From: Bacteroidia bacterium | GTDB taxonomy: Bacteria; Bacteroidota; Bacteroidia; J057 | Direction: 5' to 3' | Assembly (NCBI GenBank): GCA_030430205.1 | Contig: JAUIGE010000003.1 | Location: 124,001-188,000, forward strand | Length of the DNA stretch: 64,000 bases | Shown: positions 42,233 through 51,461 of the stretch, piece after piece | How positions within the stretch are numbered: position 1 is the first letter of the stretch | How the letters are laid out: each line of letters starts with the position of its first letter | The notes under the pieces: model-generated | Seen by the model: the letters and a program-made list of their open reading frames with translations, nothing else | What the model was told of the DNA's origin: nothing | The model's database searches: none | Translations under genes and position numbers: made by a program

Positions 42233-43375
42233 ATGAAAAAACATGCATATTTTCTATCCATAGCAGCTGCTATTTGCCTGGCAACTGTCTTGATATCAAG
42301 CCAGCAAAAAAGCGCCGCATTTATTACGGGAACACCTGAAATACAGGCCATGAGCAGCCTGACGTTTTCGCCTGAGGGTATGCTCTTCATTGGCGATTCG
42401 CGCTCGTCCAGGATTTTTGCCATCGATATGACAAAAGAGGAGAAAGCGGCAGAAGAGGTGAAATTCAACCTCCCGGCAGTAGATCAAAAGATCGCAGCCT
42501 TGCTGGGCTGCAAGCCCCTGGATGTCATCATCCATGACCTGGCGATCCACCCGCATTCCCGCGACGCCTACCTCGCCATCTCCTCCGCTGGGGCGAACTG
42601 GAATTGGGAGTATCACCTCCCCAATGATGTCGCTGATGCAACTCTGCTGATGAAGATCACGCCAGCGGGAGAAATCAGCGAAGTCTCGCTGGAGAAGGTG
42701 CGATACAGCCAGACAGGCATTCAAAATCCTGTGCCTGAAGAAGCAACACATCGCTGGAAAGAAGGCAAAAGCCTGCGGGTAGATGTCGTTTCGGATATGT
42801 TTTATGATGCAGGGAAATTGTATGTGGCCGGGCTTTCCAATGAGGAATTTGCCTCCACGATGCGCGTATTTGATTTTCCTTTTACAGAAAATGCCCGGAG
42901 CACTAAGCTTGAAATCTTCCACGGAGCCCATGGAAAATGGGAAACCCAATCGCCCGTTCGCTCATTTGTGCCTATTGAGGTAGCTGGCGAAAAGCAGCTT
43001 TTGGCGGCCTATTTATGCACGCCGCTTGTGACCATACCCATGGAAAAACTCCAGGATGGCGCGCATATCAAGGGAAAAACCATTGCAGAGTTGGGTTTTG
43101 GCAACTATCCCCTCGACATGGTTGCACTTGAAAAAGAAGGCAAAACGAAGGTGCTGATCGCCAACAGCAACCGCAACATGATGCAGGTTAATTTGGATGA
43201 TATCGCGGGTACGGAAGAAATCATAGAATATGCCCCTATGGGCTCAGGCGTTAAGTACCAGACGCTGCCGGGCGGCAGCCTGTTCCAGATGGCAAAGCTC
43301 GATGAGGGCCATGCCGTCATCATGCGCCGTTCTCCCAATGGAAGCCTCAAGATGGAGACAATAGATCCACGATAG
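42233..43375 (+). CDS. Secreted protein with propeller-like repeats, function unknown
   Basis: About 380 residues from ATG 42233, which opens a signal peptide (MKKHAYFLSIAAAICLATV). Motifs such as MSSLTFSPEGMLFIGDSRSS, PLDVIIHDLAIHPHSRDAYL and KLYVAGLSNEEFASTMRVFD are NHL/SMP-30-like blades of a six-bladed propeller. No known family by name. It is followed after 24 bp by a lipoprotein gene, probably an operon. Confidence 0.7.
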   Translation: MKKHAYFLSIAAAICLATVLISSQQKSAAFITGTPEIQAMSSLTFSPEGMLFIGDSRSSRIFAIDMTKEEKAAEEVKFNLPAVDQKIAALLGCKPLDVIIHDLAIHPHSRDAYLAISSAGANWNWEYHLPNDVADATLLMKITPAGEISEVSLEKVRYSQTGIQNPVPEEATHRWKEGKSLRVDVVSDMFYDAGKLYVAGLSNEEFASTMRVFDFPFTENARSTKLEIFHGAHGKWETQSPVRSFVPIEVAGEKQLLAAYLCTPLVTIPMEKLQDGAHIKGKTIAELGFGNYPLDMVALEKEGKTKVLIANSNRNMMQVNLDDIAGTEEIIEYAPMGSGVKYQTLPGGSLFQMAKLDEGHAVIMRRSPNGSLKMETIDPR

Positions 43376-43399
43376 AGCGTTTTGGCGAAACATGATATC

Positions 43400-44620
43400 A
43401 TGAAACATATAAGACAGAAACGTGATCGTTTGAGGGATACCGGGCAAAAGTTCCCTGAGACAATAGCGTTTCTGTTTTCTTTTTTTAGTCGGATTTTCGC
43501 TTTCTGCGGGCTTGTATCGGCTCTGTTGGCTTGTGAATCGCCGGAGCATCAACCGGAGCTGAGCCTGTTTATTGCAGGAGAAAACAGCTATCCGATGCCC
43601 AAAATTCAAGTAGACCGCAAGGCCTTCCGCTCCCTCAATCAGGAAGATTGGAAACGCTATTTCCGTGTCTATGTGGGGGACAGCCTGCCCCAGGGAGAGC
43701 TGGCTGCCTATCCCGTTTTGGGAACGTATAGCTGGCGAAAAGATGCCCTGGCATTTCATCCCCGTCTGCCCTGGCAGCCTGAGCAAACGTATTTTGCCTA
43801 TGTTGACCAGCATGCTTTGCTTCGGCATCTCGATATGCCCATTGGAAATGATACGCCTGGCTTATCGCAAAGCTTTCAATTTCACCCTCCCAGAGACAGC
43901 TCGCATGTGGCATTATCCGCTATTACTCCGGCTACAGACAGCCTTCCCGCCAATGCTTTGCGCATCTATCTGCACTTTGATGCGCCCATGAAGCAGGATA
44001 CTGTTTATCGGTATGTGAAATTGTTGGATGAAAAAGGCCAAAACATCCCGCAGGCTTTTGTGGAGGCACAGCCTCCCCTCTTCGATCCCTCAGGCAAGCG
44101 CCTGACACTGATCTTTCACCCAGGTCGGGTGAAGCAGGGAATCGCCTTTGGCGACAGAGTAGGGGCCGTTTTAGCTGCCGGAAAAAGCTACCGCCTGCAG
44201 CTTGATAGCAGCTGGCAAGACCAGCGAGGCAGGCCACTTGCCAAAGTGTATCAGCACGATTTTGAGGTTGTGCCCGCAGATCGCAAATCGCCTGATCCTG
44301 CTGCATGGAGCTTTCAGTTGCCTCAGATCGGTAGCAAAGAGCCCATGAAGCTGTTTTTTGACGAAAAATTGGATCCCATTCTGGCGAGGCGAATGATCCA
44401 TTGGGAATCTGCCGAAGGCATGAGACTTTCCGGCGAAGTGAAAGCAGGCTTGCTTTTCTGTTCGTTTGCACCGGATTCCGCCTGGAAGGCGGGGGATTAT
44501 TGGATCGTGATCGATCCGAGGCTGGAAGATTTGGCCGGGAACCGGCCGGGACGGTTGTTTGACAGCGGCGAAGCCGCTGTGGAGGAGGGGGAAATTGTTA
44601 TTTCCTTTCGATTAAAATGA
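43400..44620 (+). CDS. Probable lipoprotein, Ig-like/unknown fold
   Basis: About 406 residues from ATG 43400; a TTG at 43382 is less likely. After a basic stretch comes a hydrophobic segment with the lipobox SALLAC (Cys about 45), so it should be a lipoprotein. The mature part contains beta-rich segments (RIYLHFDAPMKQDTVYRYVK, PMKLFFDEKLDPILARR) that resemble bacterial Ig-like domains with the 'sign of the first argument' pattern of calculated extreme values (F...PM..dtv). Function unknown. Its 3' end overlaps the remnant of vapC on the other strand by 23 bases. Confidence 0.65.
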   Translation: MKHIRQKRDRLRDTGQKFPETIAFLFSFFSRIFAFCGLVSALLACESPEHQPELSLFIAGENSYPMPKIQVDRKAFRSLNQEDWKRYFRVYVGDSLPQGELAAYPVLGTYSWRKDALAFHPRLPWQPEQTYFAYVDQHALLRHLDMPIGNDTPGLSQSFQFHPPRDSSHVALSAITPATDSLPANALRIYLHFDAPMKQDTVYRYVKLLDEKGQNIPQAFVEAQPPLFDPSGKRLTLIFHPGRVKQGIAFGDRVGAVLAAGKSYRLQLDSSWQDQRGRPLAKVYQHDFEVVPADRKSPDPAAWSFQLPQIGSKEPMKLFFDEKLDPILARRMIHWESAEGMRLSGEVKAGLLFCSFAPDSAWKAGDYWIVIDPRLEDLAGNRPGRLFDSGEAAVEEGEIVISFRLK

Positions 44621-44690
44621 CATCGAAAAATTCTCCATCCAGATGCTCAAAATCTTTATCTGCAGTTATTAATCCTTCATATAATGGCCC
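44598..44690 (-). pseudogene. C-terminal remnant of a VapC (PIN) toxin gene
   Basis: The minus strand reads PLYEGLITADKDFEHLDGEF, then FDVILIERK and a stop. This is the usual end of VapC toxins of this phylum (LITxDKDFxHLDG). The N-terminus of the same kind of toxin lies at 46159-46245 on the same strand, directly after an antitoxin gene. About 90 central residues are missing and a 1.45-kb cassette occupies the gap. Confidence 0.75.
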
Positions 44691-44840
44691 ATTATTGTTA
44701 CGCCTAAACGTTATAAGTAAAAAATGATACAAGAAACACAACAAGAAAGAAGATAAAAAGGTTAATAAAAAATGACAAAAAGCCAACAAAAAACGTACCT
44801 TTATTAAAGGAGAAAACTTTTTTAGAGTAGCTAAAGGCAG

Positions 44841-45656
44841 TTGTTAAAAAGGTTAAAAAATAAATTGAATTTGGAAGATTTAGAAAATATAATTGAGTTA
44901 CGTTTAGCCAGTACGTCTAAAAAAGATGTAAATCCATCCTCTTTTAGAGGAAGGGAAGTAGCAGAATTAATTAATAATTTCGAGTCTTCCTTGATAGCCA
45001 TTATTGAAAAAGAGAACCCAGAGATTAACACGAATCATGCTTTTATAAGCTTGGTAGAAGTTCAGGATGGAAGTTTAAAACTAGGATTTAAAGCAAATAT
45101 TGCCGCCTTAATGGGAGCATTTACATTGTTAACAACAGCCCTAAATTCTAACAGTTTTGAAGGAATACCAGTAAAGTCTTTTGAGAAAACGAAGGAGATA
45201 CACAGAATAGCTCAAAGGAAGGGGGCAAAAATAGAATTTTACAATCCATCAGTTTCAATTGAGCCAATAGCCCAGATTTCTCCAGATCAAGAATTGGCAA
45301 TTGATAAAGACCTTCTTATACAGGGAGAAACAACTATATATGCCAAAATTTTGAGAATTGGCGGAAGGGAGCCAAGGGTGCGTATCGAAACAATTCAGGG
45401 CCAAACTCTATCCATAAGAGTAAGAGAAGAAGAGGCAAAGGAATTAGCTCACAGATTATATGATGAGGTGGCATTACGAGGTATTGGCGTTTGGAGATTT
45501 GGAGATACTGAATTATTTGATTTTAAACTTATAGGAATAGAGCCATATCAAGAAACACCAATATATCAAGCTGTAAGTGAATTGTCCTCACTTGTCGGGA
45601 AATATTGGGATGAAATTAACCCTGACGAATACACCCAAGAGCTAAGAGAAGACTAA
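44841..45656 (+). CDS. Uncharacterised partner gene of a PIN-domain protein
   Basis: 271 residues if started at the TTG at 44841 (an in-frame stop precedes it); TTG at 44865 (NLEDLENIIELRLAS) is an alternative; the first ATG is far inside. No signal peptide; one hydrophobic stretch (IAALMGAFTLLTTAL, about 87-101) could be a membrane segment or core helix. The middle has a small beta domain (IYAKILRIGGREPRVRIET, GQTLSIRVREEEAKELAHRL). Its stop codon is followed at once by the ATG of the PIN gene. Codon use and base composition are clearly more AT-rich than in surrounding genes. Family not recognised; likely regulator or cofactor of the PIN nuclease. Confidence 0.65.
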   Translation: MLKRLKNKLNLEDLENIIELRLASTSKKDVNPSSFRGREVAELINNFESSLIAIIEKENPEINTNHAFISLVEVQDGSLKLGFKANIAALMGAFTLLTTALNSNSFEGIPVKSFEKTKEIHRIAQRKGAKIEFYNPSVSIEPIAQISPDQELAIDKDLLIQGETTIYAKILRIGGREPRVRIETIQGQTLSIRVREEEAKELAHRLYDEVALRGIGVWRFGDTELFDFKLIGIEPYQETPIYQAVSELSSLVGKYWDEINPDEYTQELRED

Positions 45657-46154
45657 ATGCCTGAGATAATAGCCTGTATCGATACAAATATTTTGCTTTG
45701 GGGGGTTAAGAAGCAATCCTCAGAAGGACAAGAAGAAAGAATAGGACAAGCGATTGCTTTTCTAAAAGAGCTGCACGAAAAGAGGGTAAAAACCATTGTT
45801 CCCTCTCCTGTTATAGCGGAAGTACTAACCAGAAGTACCAAAGATGAGAGAAGAGCCTTTTTAAAAGATATTGCTGGAAAATTCAGGATCGCGCCATTTG
45901 ATACACTTGCAGCAGTTAAATTCTCGGAAATCTTTAGTGATAGATTAAATAATGAAATAATCAAGCAATACAGAAAAGAGTATCAAACTCCCAGAGGAAA
46001 AATGAAGTTTGATTTACAAATAATTGCCATCGCTTTAGTTCAAAATGCGGATGTCATTTATAGTAATGACCCCGATATGACAAGGTTTGGAGAGGGCCTA
46101 ATTAGAGTTGAAAAAATGCCCAATATCCCCCATCAGCTAGGGTTTGAATTTTAA
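45657..46154 (+). CDS. PIN-domain protein (VapC-like ribonuclease)
   Basis: 165 residues. PIN motifs: ACIDTNILLWG (first Asp D9), VIAEVLTRS (Glu), KFDLQIIAIALVQNADVIYSNDPDM (second and third acidic sites; KFDLQ and SNDPD). PIN proteins are Mg-dependent RNases, often toxins. It is longer than usual VapC (about 130) and its upstream partner is 271 residues, not a small antitoxin, so it is not a standard VapBC pair. AT-rich; inserted in an older vapC. Confidence 0.85.
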   Translation: MPEIIACIDTNILLWGVKKQSSEGQEERIGQAIAFLKELHEKRVKTIVPSPVIAEVLTRSTKDERRAFLKDIAGKFRIAPFDTLAAVKFSEIFSDRLNNEIIKQYRKEYQTPRGKMKFDLQIIAIALVQNADVIYSNDPDMTRFGEGLIRVEKMPNIPHQLGFEF

Positions 46155-46158
46155 TGGA

Positions 46159-46245
46159 CTACAAGGATTTAAATTTGCCGAGCGTTTTTGTTTTCTGATC
46201 TTTTAGGTAAATCAGAATGATATTAGTGTCTAAAACGTAATTCAT
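46159..46245 (-). pseudogene. N-terminal remnant of the same VapC toxin gene
   Basis: From the ATG at 46245, three bases after the antitoxin stop codon, the minus strand reads MNYVLDTNIILIYLKDQKTK and then leaves homology and hits TAG at 46159-46161. MNYVLDTNI...YL is the typical VapC start with its first catalytic Asp. The C-terminal part is at 44598-44690. Confidence 0.8.
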
Positions 46246-46248
46246 GGC

Positions 46249-46533
46249 TTAGATCATTTTCAGTAATTCTTCAATTGACTCCTGGATATCGGCTTCTTCA
46301 ATCAATTGATTCATCTTTCCTTTGTCAATGCCCTTAAAACCCTGTTCTCCTTTAATCTTTTCCAAATCAAGCTTAGGCTCGATAGTAGTTCTATATAGCT
46401 CCACAGGATTTGGTTCACTTATTCTTTGAGAAATAAGCGGAATTATCCTTGATCGAATTTCATCAATTATGGATTCGTTTTCTATTGAAAGAATCAGCTG
46501 AACTACATTTATTTTTTTTATTGCAAGACTCAT
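46249..46533 (-). CDS. VapB-type antitoxin of the interrupted vapBC module
   Basis: 94 residues: MSLAIKKINVVQLILSIENE, then VELYRTTIEPKLDLEKIKGE, and the family-typical toxin-binding end DKGKMNQLIEEADIQESIEELLKMI (DIQE.IE.LL). It is intact although its toxin is split. The VapC start codon follows three bases after its stop. Such antitoxins bind their own promoter and the cognate toxin. Confidence 0.75.
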   Translation of the reverse strand: MSLAIKKINVVQLILSIENESIIDEIRSRIIPLISQRISEPNPVELYRTTIEPKLDLEKIKGEQGFKGIDKGKMNQLIEEADIQESIEELLKMI

Positions 46534-46626
46534 TTCCTGTCCTCTATTTGTGGTTCGTACCTAAAGATACGGTTTAATTACAAGTAAGGACAACCCAATT
46601 TTAACCTTTCTCCCTATCTTTATCCC

Positions 46627-47697
46627 ATGCGAATCGCATTGATACACTACCGCCTCGCCCGCCAGGGCGGGCTGGAAACCCGCCTTTTCAACTATATGAA
46701 CTGGTTCATACAGGCGGGCCATGAGGTCACGGTCATCTATGCCCGGAAGAAAGCAGGCGTAGCGCTGCCGGAGGGTGTACAAGCTATACAGGCTTCGCCT
46801 GGTCTGGCGCTCAAACCTTTTCGACGGATCGTCTTCTCCAACAAAGCCGGGCGCATCCTCAAAGCGCAACAATTTGACTTCAGCCTCTCGCTGGGGCGGA
46901 CAGTGGGGCAGGATGCTGTGCTTGCCGCAGCTAACCACAGAGGCTTTTTGAAAGCCTTGGGGAGAAAAAAAAGAGGCCTCAGCGACTGGTCGCAGGACCG
47001 CATGGACCGCCTTTCCTTTGAAAAATCAAAACTTATTTTTGCGGCTTCTTCTATGATGAAGGACGAATTGGTCCAGTTGTACGGGATAGCCCCGGCGAAA
47101 ATTCACCTCCTTCTCCCGCCTATACAAACAGGACATTTTTCACCTCAACTGAAAGCCCAACAGGCCCAACTCAAAGCCCAATATGGCATGTCTCCCGAAA
47201 AAACAAGTTTTTGCTTTATCTCCACCAGCCATTACCGCAAGGGTTTTGATATTTTGCTCAAGGCCTTTGAGCATTTGCCAGCGGAGAAATACGAACTTTT
47301 TGTGGCAGGCGACAGCTTTCGCAGCCAGCTTCCGCATATACATTCGCTGGGCTTTGTGCAGGAGCCTGCGGCTTTGTATGCTGCGGCAGACTTCTGTCTG
47401 CATCCTGCGCGTTTTGAGCCCTTTGGGCAGGTCGTGACGGAGTCGATCCAGTGCGGGACGCCCGTGCTGGTGTCTCATCTGGTCGGCGCGCAGGAAATCA
47501 TTTCCCCCGAAGTCGGACAGGTGATAGCCTCCCTGGCATGGGAGGATTGGCGGAAAGCCATTTTGGCTTTGAAGGCTTCTGATTTTCGGATTCCCGCTGA
47601 TTATATTCAGCAGAAGAGATTGAGCCTGGAGGATCACATGGGGAGGATGTTGGAAGTGGCTTTCCCCCCCCTCAAATCGTCAATCCCTCCAAAATAA
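46627..47697 (+). CDS. Glycosyltransferase family 4
   Basis: 356 residues, GT-B fold. N-terminal RIALIHYRLARQGGLETRLF (GG loop), C-terminal domain with TSHYRKGFDILLKAFEHLP and the donor-site ALYAAADFCLHPARFEPFGQ followed by VVTESIQCGTPVLVS (E-x7-E). Probably adds a hexose in LPS core or exopolysaccharide; the layout resembles WaaG-like enzymes. Convergent with the nuclease gene, overlapping 26 bases. Confidence 0.9.
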   Translation: MRIALIHYRLARQGGLETRLFNYMNWFIQAGHEVTVIYARKKAGVALPEGVQAIQASPGLALKPFRRIVFSNKAGRILKAQQFDFSLSLGRTVGQDAVLAAANHRGFLKALGRKKRGLSDWSQDRMDRLSFEKSKLIFAASSMMKDELVQLYGIAPAKIHLLLPPIQTGHFSPQLKAQQAQLKAQYGMSPEKTSFCFISTSHYRKGFDILLKAFEHLPAEKYELFVAGDSFRSQLPHIHSLGFVQEPAALYAAADFCLHPARFEPFGQVVTESIQCGTPVLVSHLVGAQEIISPEVGQVIASLAWEDWRKAILALKASDFRIPADYIQQKRLSLEDHMGRMLEVAFPPLKSSIPPK

Positions 47698-48625
47698 TCT
47701 GCGTGCCGCCTTCCAGGCCGCGCACATCTACTTCTGTGATCGTCAGTTTGGAAGGGCGGTCATCCTGAAAAGGATCGGTCGCTTCGGGAAATGTGAGGCC
47801 TGTAAGGGACTCGATGAAAGCTACATTTACCTGGTAGGTGTCTGCTTCTTCGAAGTTCATAAACTGCGCATCGGCGGACTCCAGGCCGCGCTCTGTCACC
47901 TTGGGGTGGGTGACCTTGTGCTTTTCGAGCAGGCCCTGCTGGCCTACGAGAAAACCAACTTTGCAAAGTTGCTGGCCGCCTTTCACAAAATAAACCACTT
48001 TCCAGAAAAGGGTAGGAATGGGCACTTCTTCGCCCTTTACTTTTTTGACAAAAATGGGATCATTGGGCTGTAAAACCGGACCCGTCATGACATTTACCTT
48101 GAGCTCGTCGCCTACCGTCTCTTCATGCAGGATAAAATCCTCCAGTTTAAGCCAGATAGCGCGATTTACTTTGGCATGCTGGGGCACAGAGTTGGTGTAA
48201 AAAAAAGTAGACTGGGCTGCCAGAGCAGCTTTCGGGTCATCGTCGCCCCATTGCACATCCTCCCGTTTGACCATATGACCTTTGTCAAAATCATTTGCTT
48301 TGGCACTGTACAATTCAGAGCCCCATTGGTGTTCATAGGCGATCCGTTTATCCTTCACCCAGCGATCTGTACCGCCTGGGAAAAGGCTTTTTCGGGGAAT
48401 AGATTTAATCTTTTTTCCATGAATATTGGATACTGTATAAACAGGCAATTTACGGCCTGCATGCTGCACCACGCTGTAGTTGTGGTAATCCAAAACATAG
48501 CCATTGCCATCTTTGAGTGTGGCGATTTCGGCCCCCAGTTCGGGTGATATTTTGGGGAGGTTGACTTCAAAGCCAGGTCCCAGAAAATCGGGAGCATAGC
48601 CCTTCATCAATTCAAATTCTAGCAT
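47672..48625 (-). CDS. DNA/RNA non-specific endonuclease (NUC1 family)
   Basis: 317 residues. The beta-beta-alpha-metal nuclease motif is D114-K-G-H117 (NDFDKGHMVKRED) with the Mg-binding Asn later in FFYTNSVPQHAKVNRAIW (N145/N154) and WLKLEDFI. No signal peptide is visible, unlike many secreted relatives, so a cytoplasmic role or another export route is possible. The last residues come close to the convergent glycosyltransferase gene. Confidence 0.88.
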   Translation of the reverse strand: MLEFELMKGYAPDFLGPGFEVNLPKISPELGAEIATLKDGNGYVLDYHNYSVVQHAGRKLPVYTVSNIHGKKIKSIPRKSLFPGGTDRWVKDKRIAYEHQWGSELYSAKANDFDKGHMVKREDVQWGDDDPKAALAAQSTFFYTNSVPQHAKVNRAIWLKLEDFILHEETVGDELKVNVMTGPVLQPNDPIFVKKVKGEEVPIPTLFWKVVYFVKGGQQLCKVGFLVGQQGLLEKHKVTHPKVTERGLESADAQFMNFEEADTYQVNVAFIESLTGLTFPEATDPFQDDRPSKLTITEVDVRGLEGGTQIILEGLTI

Positions 48626-48732
48626 AAGTTACAGGATTTAGTGGGTGATATGGAGATGTCTTCTGGAGTTATGGGATTAATATAAGCCTTTTACGAATGC
48701 TAACGATGCAGAGAGAGATTTTCTTTAAAAAT

Positions 48733-48762
48733 AAAAGAGCCCGCCAAAGCGAGCTCTCTTTC
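48733..48762. terminator. Terminator after the beta-barrel receptor gene
   Basis: AAAGAGCCCGC (48734-48744) pairs with GCGAGCTCTCTTT (48749-48761) with one mismatch and a 4-base loop, flanked by A and T runs. It lies about 35 bp after the stop codon of the receptor gene (minus strand). Confidence 0.7.
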
Positions 48763-48795
48763 AATTCTAATCTATAAATACCTGAAAAAAATAAA

Positions 48796-51342
48796 TCAAA
48801 AATCTTCGTCCATGCCGCCGCCATCATCATCATCTCCTCCTCCACGCTCTCCCCGTCCGCGCTTGCGGGCCTCAAATTGCTGCTTGCCAAAACGGTAAGA
48901 AAAAGTCACCGTGGCCATGCGGCTTTCGCGTTTGCGCAAAAACTCCTGCGAAAATAAGGGATCATCTATTTCCAGACGAAACTGGCGGGTATTGAAAATG
49001 TCCTGCACATTCAGGCTGATGGTGGCTTTGTTGTCGAGCAGGCGCTTTTGAAGCGCGAGGTTTACGCTGTTGAAGGCGTACATACGCCCCTGAAGCGTGG
49101 GCGCAGGCCCACGATAAAAGCTGGAAAGCTGGATATTGAAATCTTTCGGCAAGCGAAAAGTTCCCATAAAACGGCCTCCATAGCCATATCCGCTGACATT
49201 CAGCTCTGTCTCCCCCCCATCTATCAGCGAGCGGTAAAAATTGCCACTCACATTGAGATTAAACCATTTTGTGACCTGGCCTATATAGATCAACTCCACG
49301 CCATAAGAAGTGCCACTTCCCAGATTCTGGTAGGTGGTCGTGCCCACATTGGTGAGGGTGTCGAGCGTCTTGAAGCGCTGGATCACGTCATGTATGACGC
49401 GGTAGTATGTGGAGGCCGTGACGGTTTGGCGTTTTTGGGTAAAAACATAGCTTAATTCATAGGCATCCACATATTCCGGAAGGAGGAAGGGATTGCCATA
49501 GCGCAGGTTCAGCGGATCCTGAAAATTGGTAAAAGGGTTCAGGTTGCGCGTATTGGGCCGGTTGATGCGACGGCTATAATTGAGCTGCAGTTGCTGACTT
49601 TCTGTCAGCTTATAGCTGAGGAAGGCCGAAGGAAAGAGGCTCGGATAGTTGTTGACAAATTCTTCATTTGTCGTGACAAGCTGAGAAGTGGTGAAAGTCT
49701 GCTCTGCACGCAGACCGAGCTGGTAGCCCAACCGCTTAAATTGTTGACCGACTATGCCGTAAATGGCATGTATGCGCTCTTTATAGAGGAAATTGTTATT
49801 GAGAAAAGTATCCAATACAAAAACATCCGAAAATTGGTCAAAGCTTTCAGAGATAAAGCTATCATCTACATTTCGAATGATGCTTTTATAGCCAGCCTCC
49901 AGTTTGCCTTTGTTTTTCAACGGTTTTTCATAATCCAGCTGAAGGGTGTATAGATCGTTGGAGCGATCCGTGAAGTTGTTCTGACGGTTGCGGGGCCCGC
50001 TGATAGCGTTGCCGGCTTCGTCCAGATAGGTGCTGAAGAAAAAGTTATCTGAATCACTAAAACCACGAGAGTAGTTGATACTCGCAAGCAGTTTGTGGTC
50101 GCCATCTGTATTGAACTTTCTTTCATACATCAGGCTGCCATCATAAGATCCCCGCTGGCTCTGCTCATCTGTTTTGCGGACATAAGAGCTGTCCTGTTGT
50201 CCTTCTGTATTGAGAAATTTGAACAGGCCGTTTTCTTCCTCCTGCTGCATCCGATCGCTATAGGTCCCTGTAAAAGAAAGGGTATTTTTGGGATTTAGAT
50301 AAAAATCCATCCCGCCGCGCACAAGGCCGGAGGTGCCATTTCGCAGGGAGTTTTCATCCTGCGAAAGCGCAGCAAAAGAGCTCCCAAAGTGATTTTCTCT
50401 ATAGCTGGTGCCATAGCCAAAGCGCTCATCTATGCGGTAGCTGCCATTCACAAAGGCGTTGATTTTGGCATTGCGGAAGTTGAGGCCGAGGGAATTGTTG
50501 AATTTGTTGGGTTCCAAAAATGCAGGCGAATGCTCGCGGGTGCCTTGCGTGCTGGCACTCAGGGAGACATTGCCATTGAGGCCGAGGCGCCGGTTGCGCT
50601 TCAGGACCACATTGATGATGCCCGACATGCCGTCGGGGTCATACTTGGCGGAGGGATTGGTGATCACCTCGATCCGCTCGATAGAGCTGGCCGGGATCTG
50701 CTCCAGGACCGCGGAGCGGTCCGCTCCGGTAAGGCCCGACGGACGCCCGTCGATGAGGATATTGACATTGCCGCTGCCGCGCAGGCTGATATTGCCGTCA
50801 ATATCGACCTCTACTGAAGGGATATTTTGTAAAATATCGGTAGCCACCCCCCCTTCTGTCGTCAGAAGCTGATCCACATTGTAAATCTTGCGGTCAATGG
50901 CCATTTCCATAAATTTCTTTTCGCCCACGATCTCCACTTCCGCTACCGAAAAATCCTTGGCCTCAAGCTGGATGCTGCCCAGGTCTTTCACGGGCTCCTT
51001 CGGACTGACAAAAATCCGGTTAATGAATTTGTCATTATGCGCCATAGACTGAATGCGCAGGTTGTATGCAGAGATGCGAACCTCCGTGAGGCTAAATCTT
51101 CCTTTTTCATCCGTCAAAGCTCCTGCCACGATGCTATCGCCACGCATAAGGCTCAGTACCACGGAGGCATAAGGCACAGGCTTCTGGGAAACAGAATCGA
51201 CCACAATGCCACTCAGTGTGCCAATTGCTGGCCGCTGGGCATAGGGGATATTCTCTCTTTGCCGATCACCTCCGGGAGGTTGGGCGAATAGGCTGGAACA
51301 TGCCAGAGAGAGAAATAGGAAAAAAAGGATTCGTTGATTCAT
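48796..51342 (-). CDS. TonB-dependent/outer membrane beta-barrel family receptor
   Basis: 848 residues: signal peptide (1-20), CarboxypepD_reg-like domain (about 40-120), plug (about 145-245, e.g. GGVATDILQNIPSVEVDIDG, SAKYDPDGMSGIINVVLKR) and a large barrel ending in VTFSYRFGKQQF. After the barrel comes a 25-residue charged tail rich in Gly/Arg then Asp (KRGRGERGGGDDDDGGGMDE). Belongs to the beta-barrel group common in Bacteroidota; ligand unknown. Confidence 0.9.
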   Translation of the reverse strand: MNQRILFFLFLSLACSSLFAQPPGGDRQRENIPYAQRPAIGTLSGIVVDSVSQKPVPYASVVLSLMRGDSIVAGALTDEKGRFSLTEVRISAYNLRIQSMAHNDKFINRIFVSPKEPVKDLGSIQLEAKDFSVAEVEIVGEKKFMEMAIDRKIYNVDQLLTTEGGVATDILQNIPSVEVDIDGNISLRGSGNVNILIDGRPSGLTGADRSAVLEQIPASSIERIEVITNPSAKYDPDGMSGIINVVLKRNRRLGLNGNVSLSASTQGTREHSPAFLEPNKFNNSLGLNFRNAKINAFVNGSYRIDERFGYGTSYRENHFGSSFAALSQDENSLRNGTSGLVRGGMDFYLNPKNTLSFTGTYSDRMQQEEENGLFKFLNTEGQQDSSYVRKTDEQSQRGSYDGSLMYERKFNTDGDHKLLASINYSRGFSDSDNFFFSTYLDEAGNAISGPRNRQNNFTDRSNDLYTLQLDYEKPLKNKGKLEAGYKSIIRNVDDSFISESFDQFSDVFVLDTFLNNNFLYKERIHAIYGIVGQQFKRLGYQLGLRAEQTFTTSQLVTTNEEFVNNYPSLFPSAFLSYKLTESQQLQLNYSRRINRPNTRNLNPFTNFQDPLNLRYGNPFLLPEYVDAYELSYVFTQKRQTVTASTYYRVIHDVIQRFKTLDTLTNVGTTTYQNLGSGTSYGVELIYIGQVTKWFNLNVSGNFYRSLIDGGETELNVSGYGYGGRFMGTFRLPKDFNIQLSSFYRGPAPTLQGRMYAFNSVNLALQKRLLDNKATISLNVQDIFNTRQFRLEIDDPLFSQEFLRKRESRMATVTFSYRFGKQQFEARKRGRGERGGGDDDDGGGMDEDF

Positions 51343-51461
51343 TGCTAAACATGATTTACTGAATGTTCATTGCCCTACTTAGGCGAATAAAGACAGTAAA
51401 TGTTTCGCAAAGGTAGGCTCAAAAGCCTGCTAAAAGACATCTTTGCAACGAATGACGGGAT

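Noticed and set aside
44598-44789. Small hydrophobic protein of 63 residues
   Set aside because: Its C-terminal half is the end of a VapC toxin; the hydrophobic N-terminal part is AT-rich cassette border read by chance.
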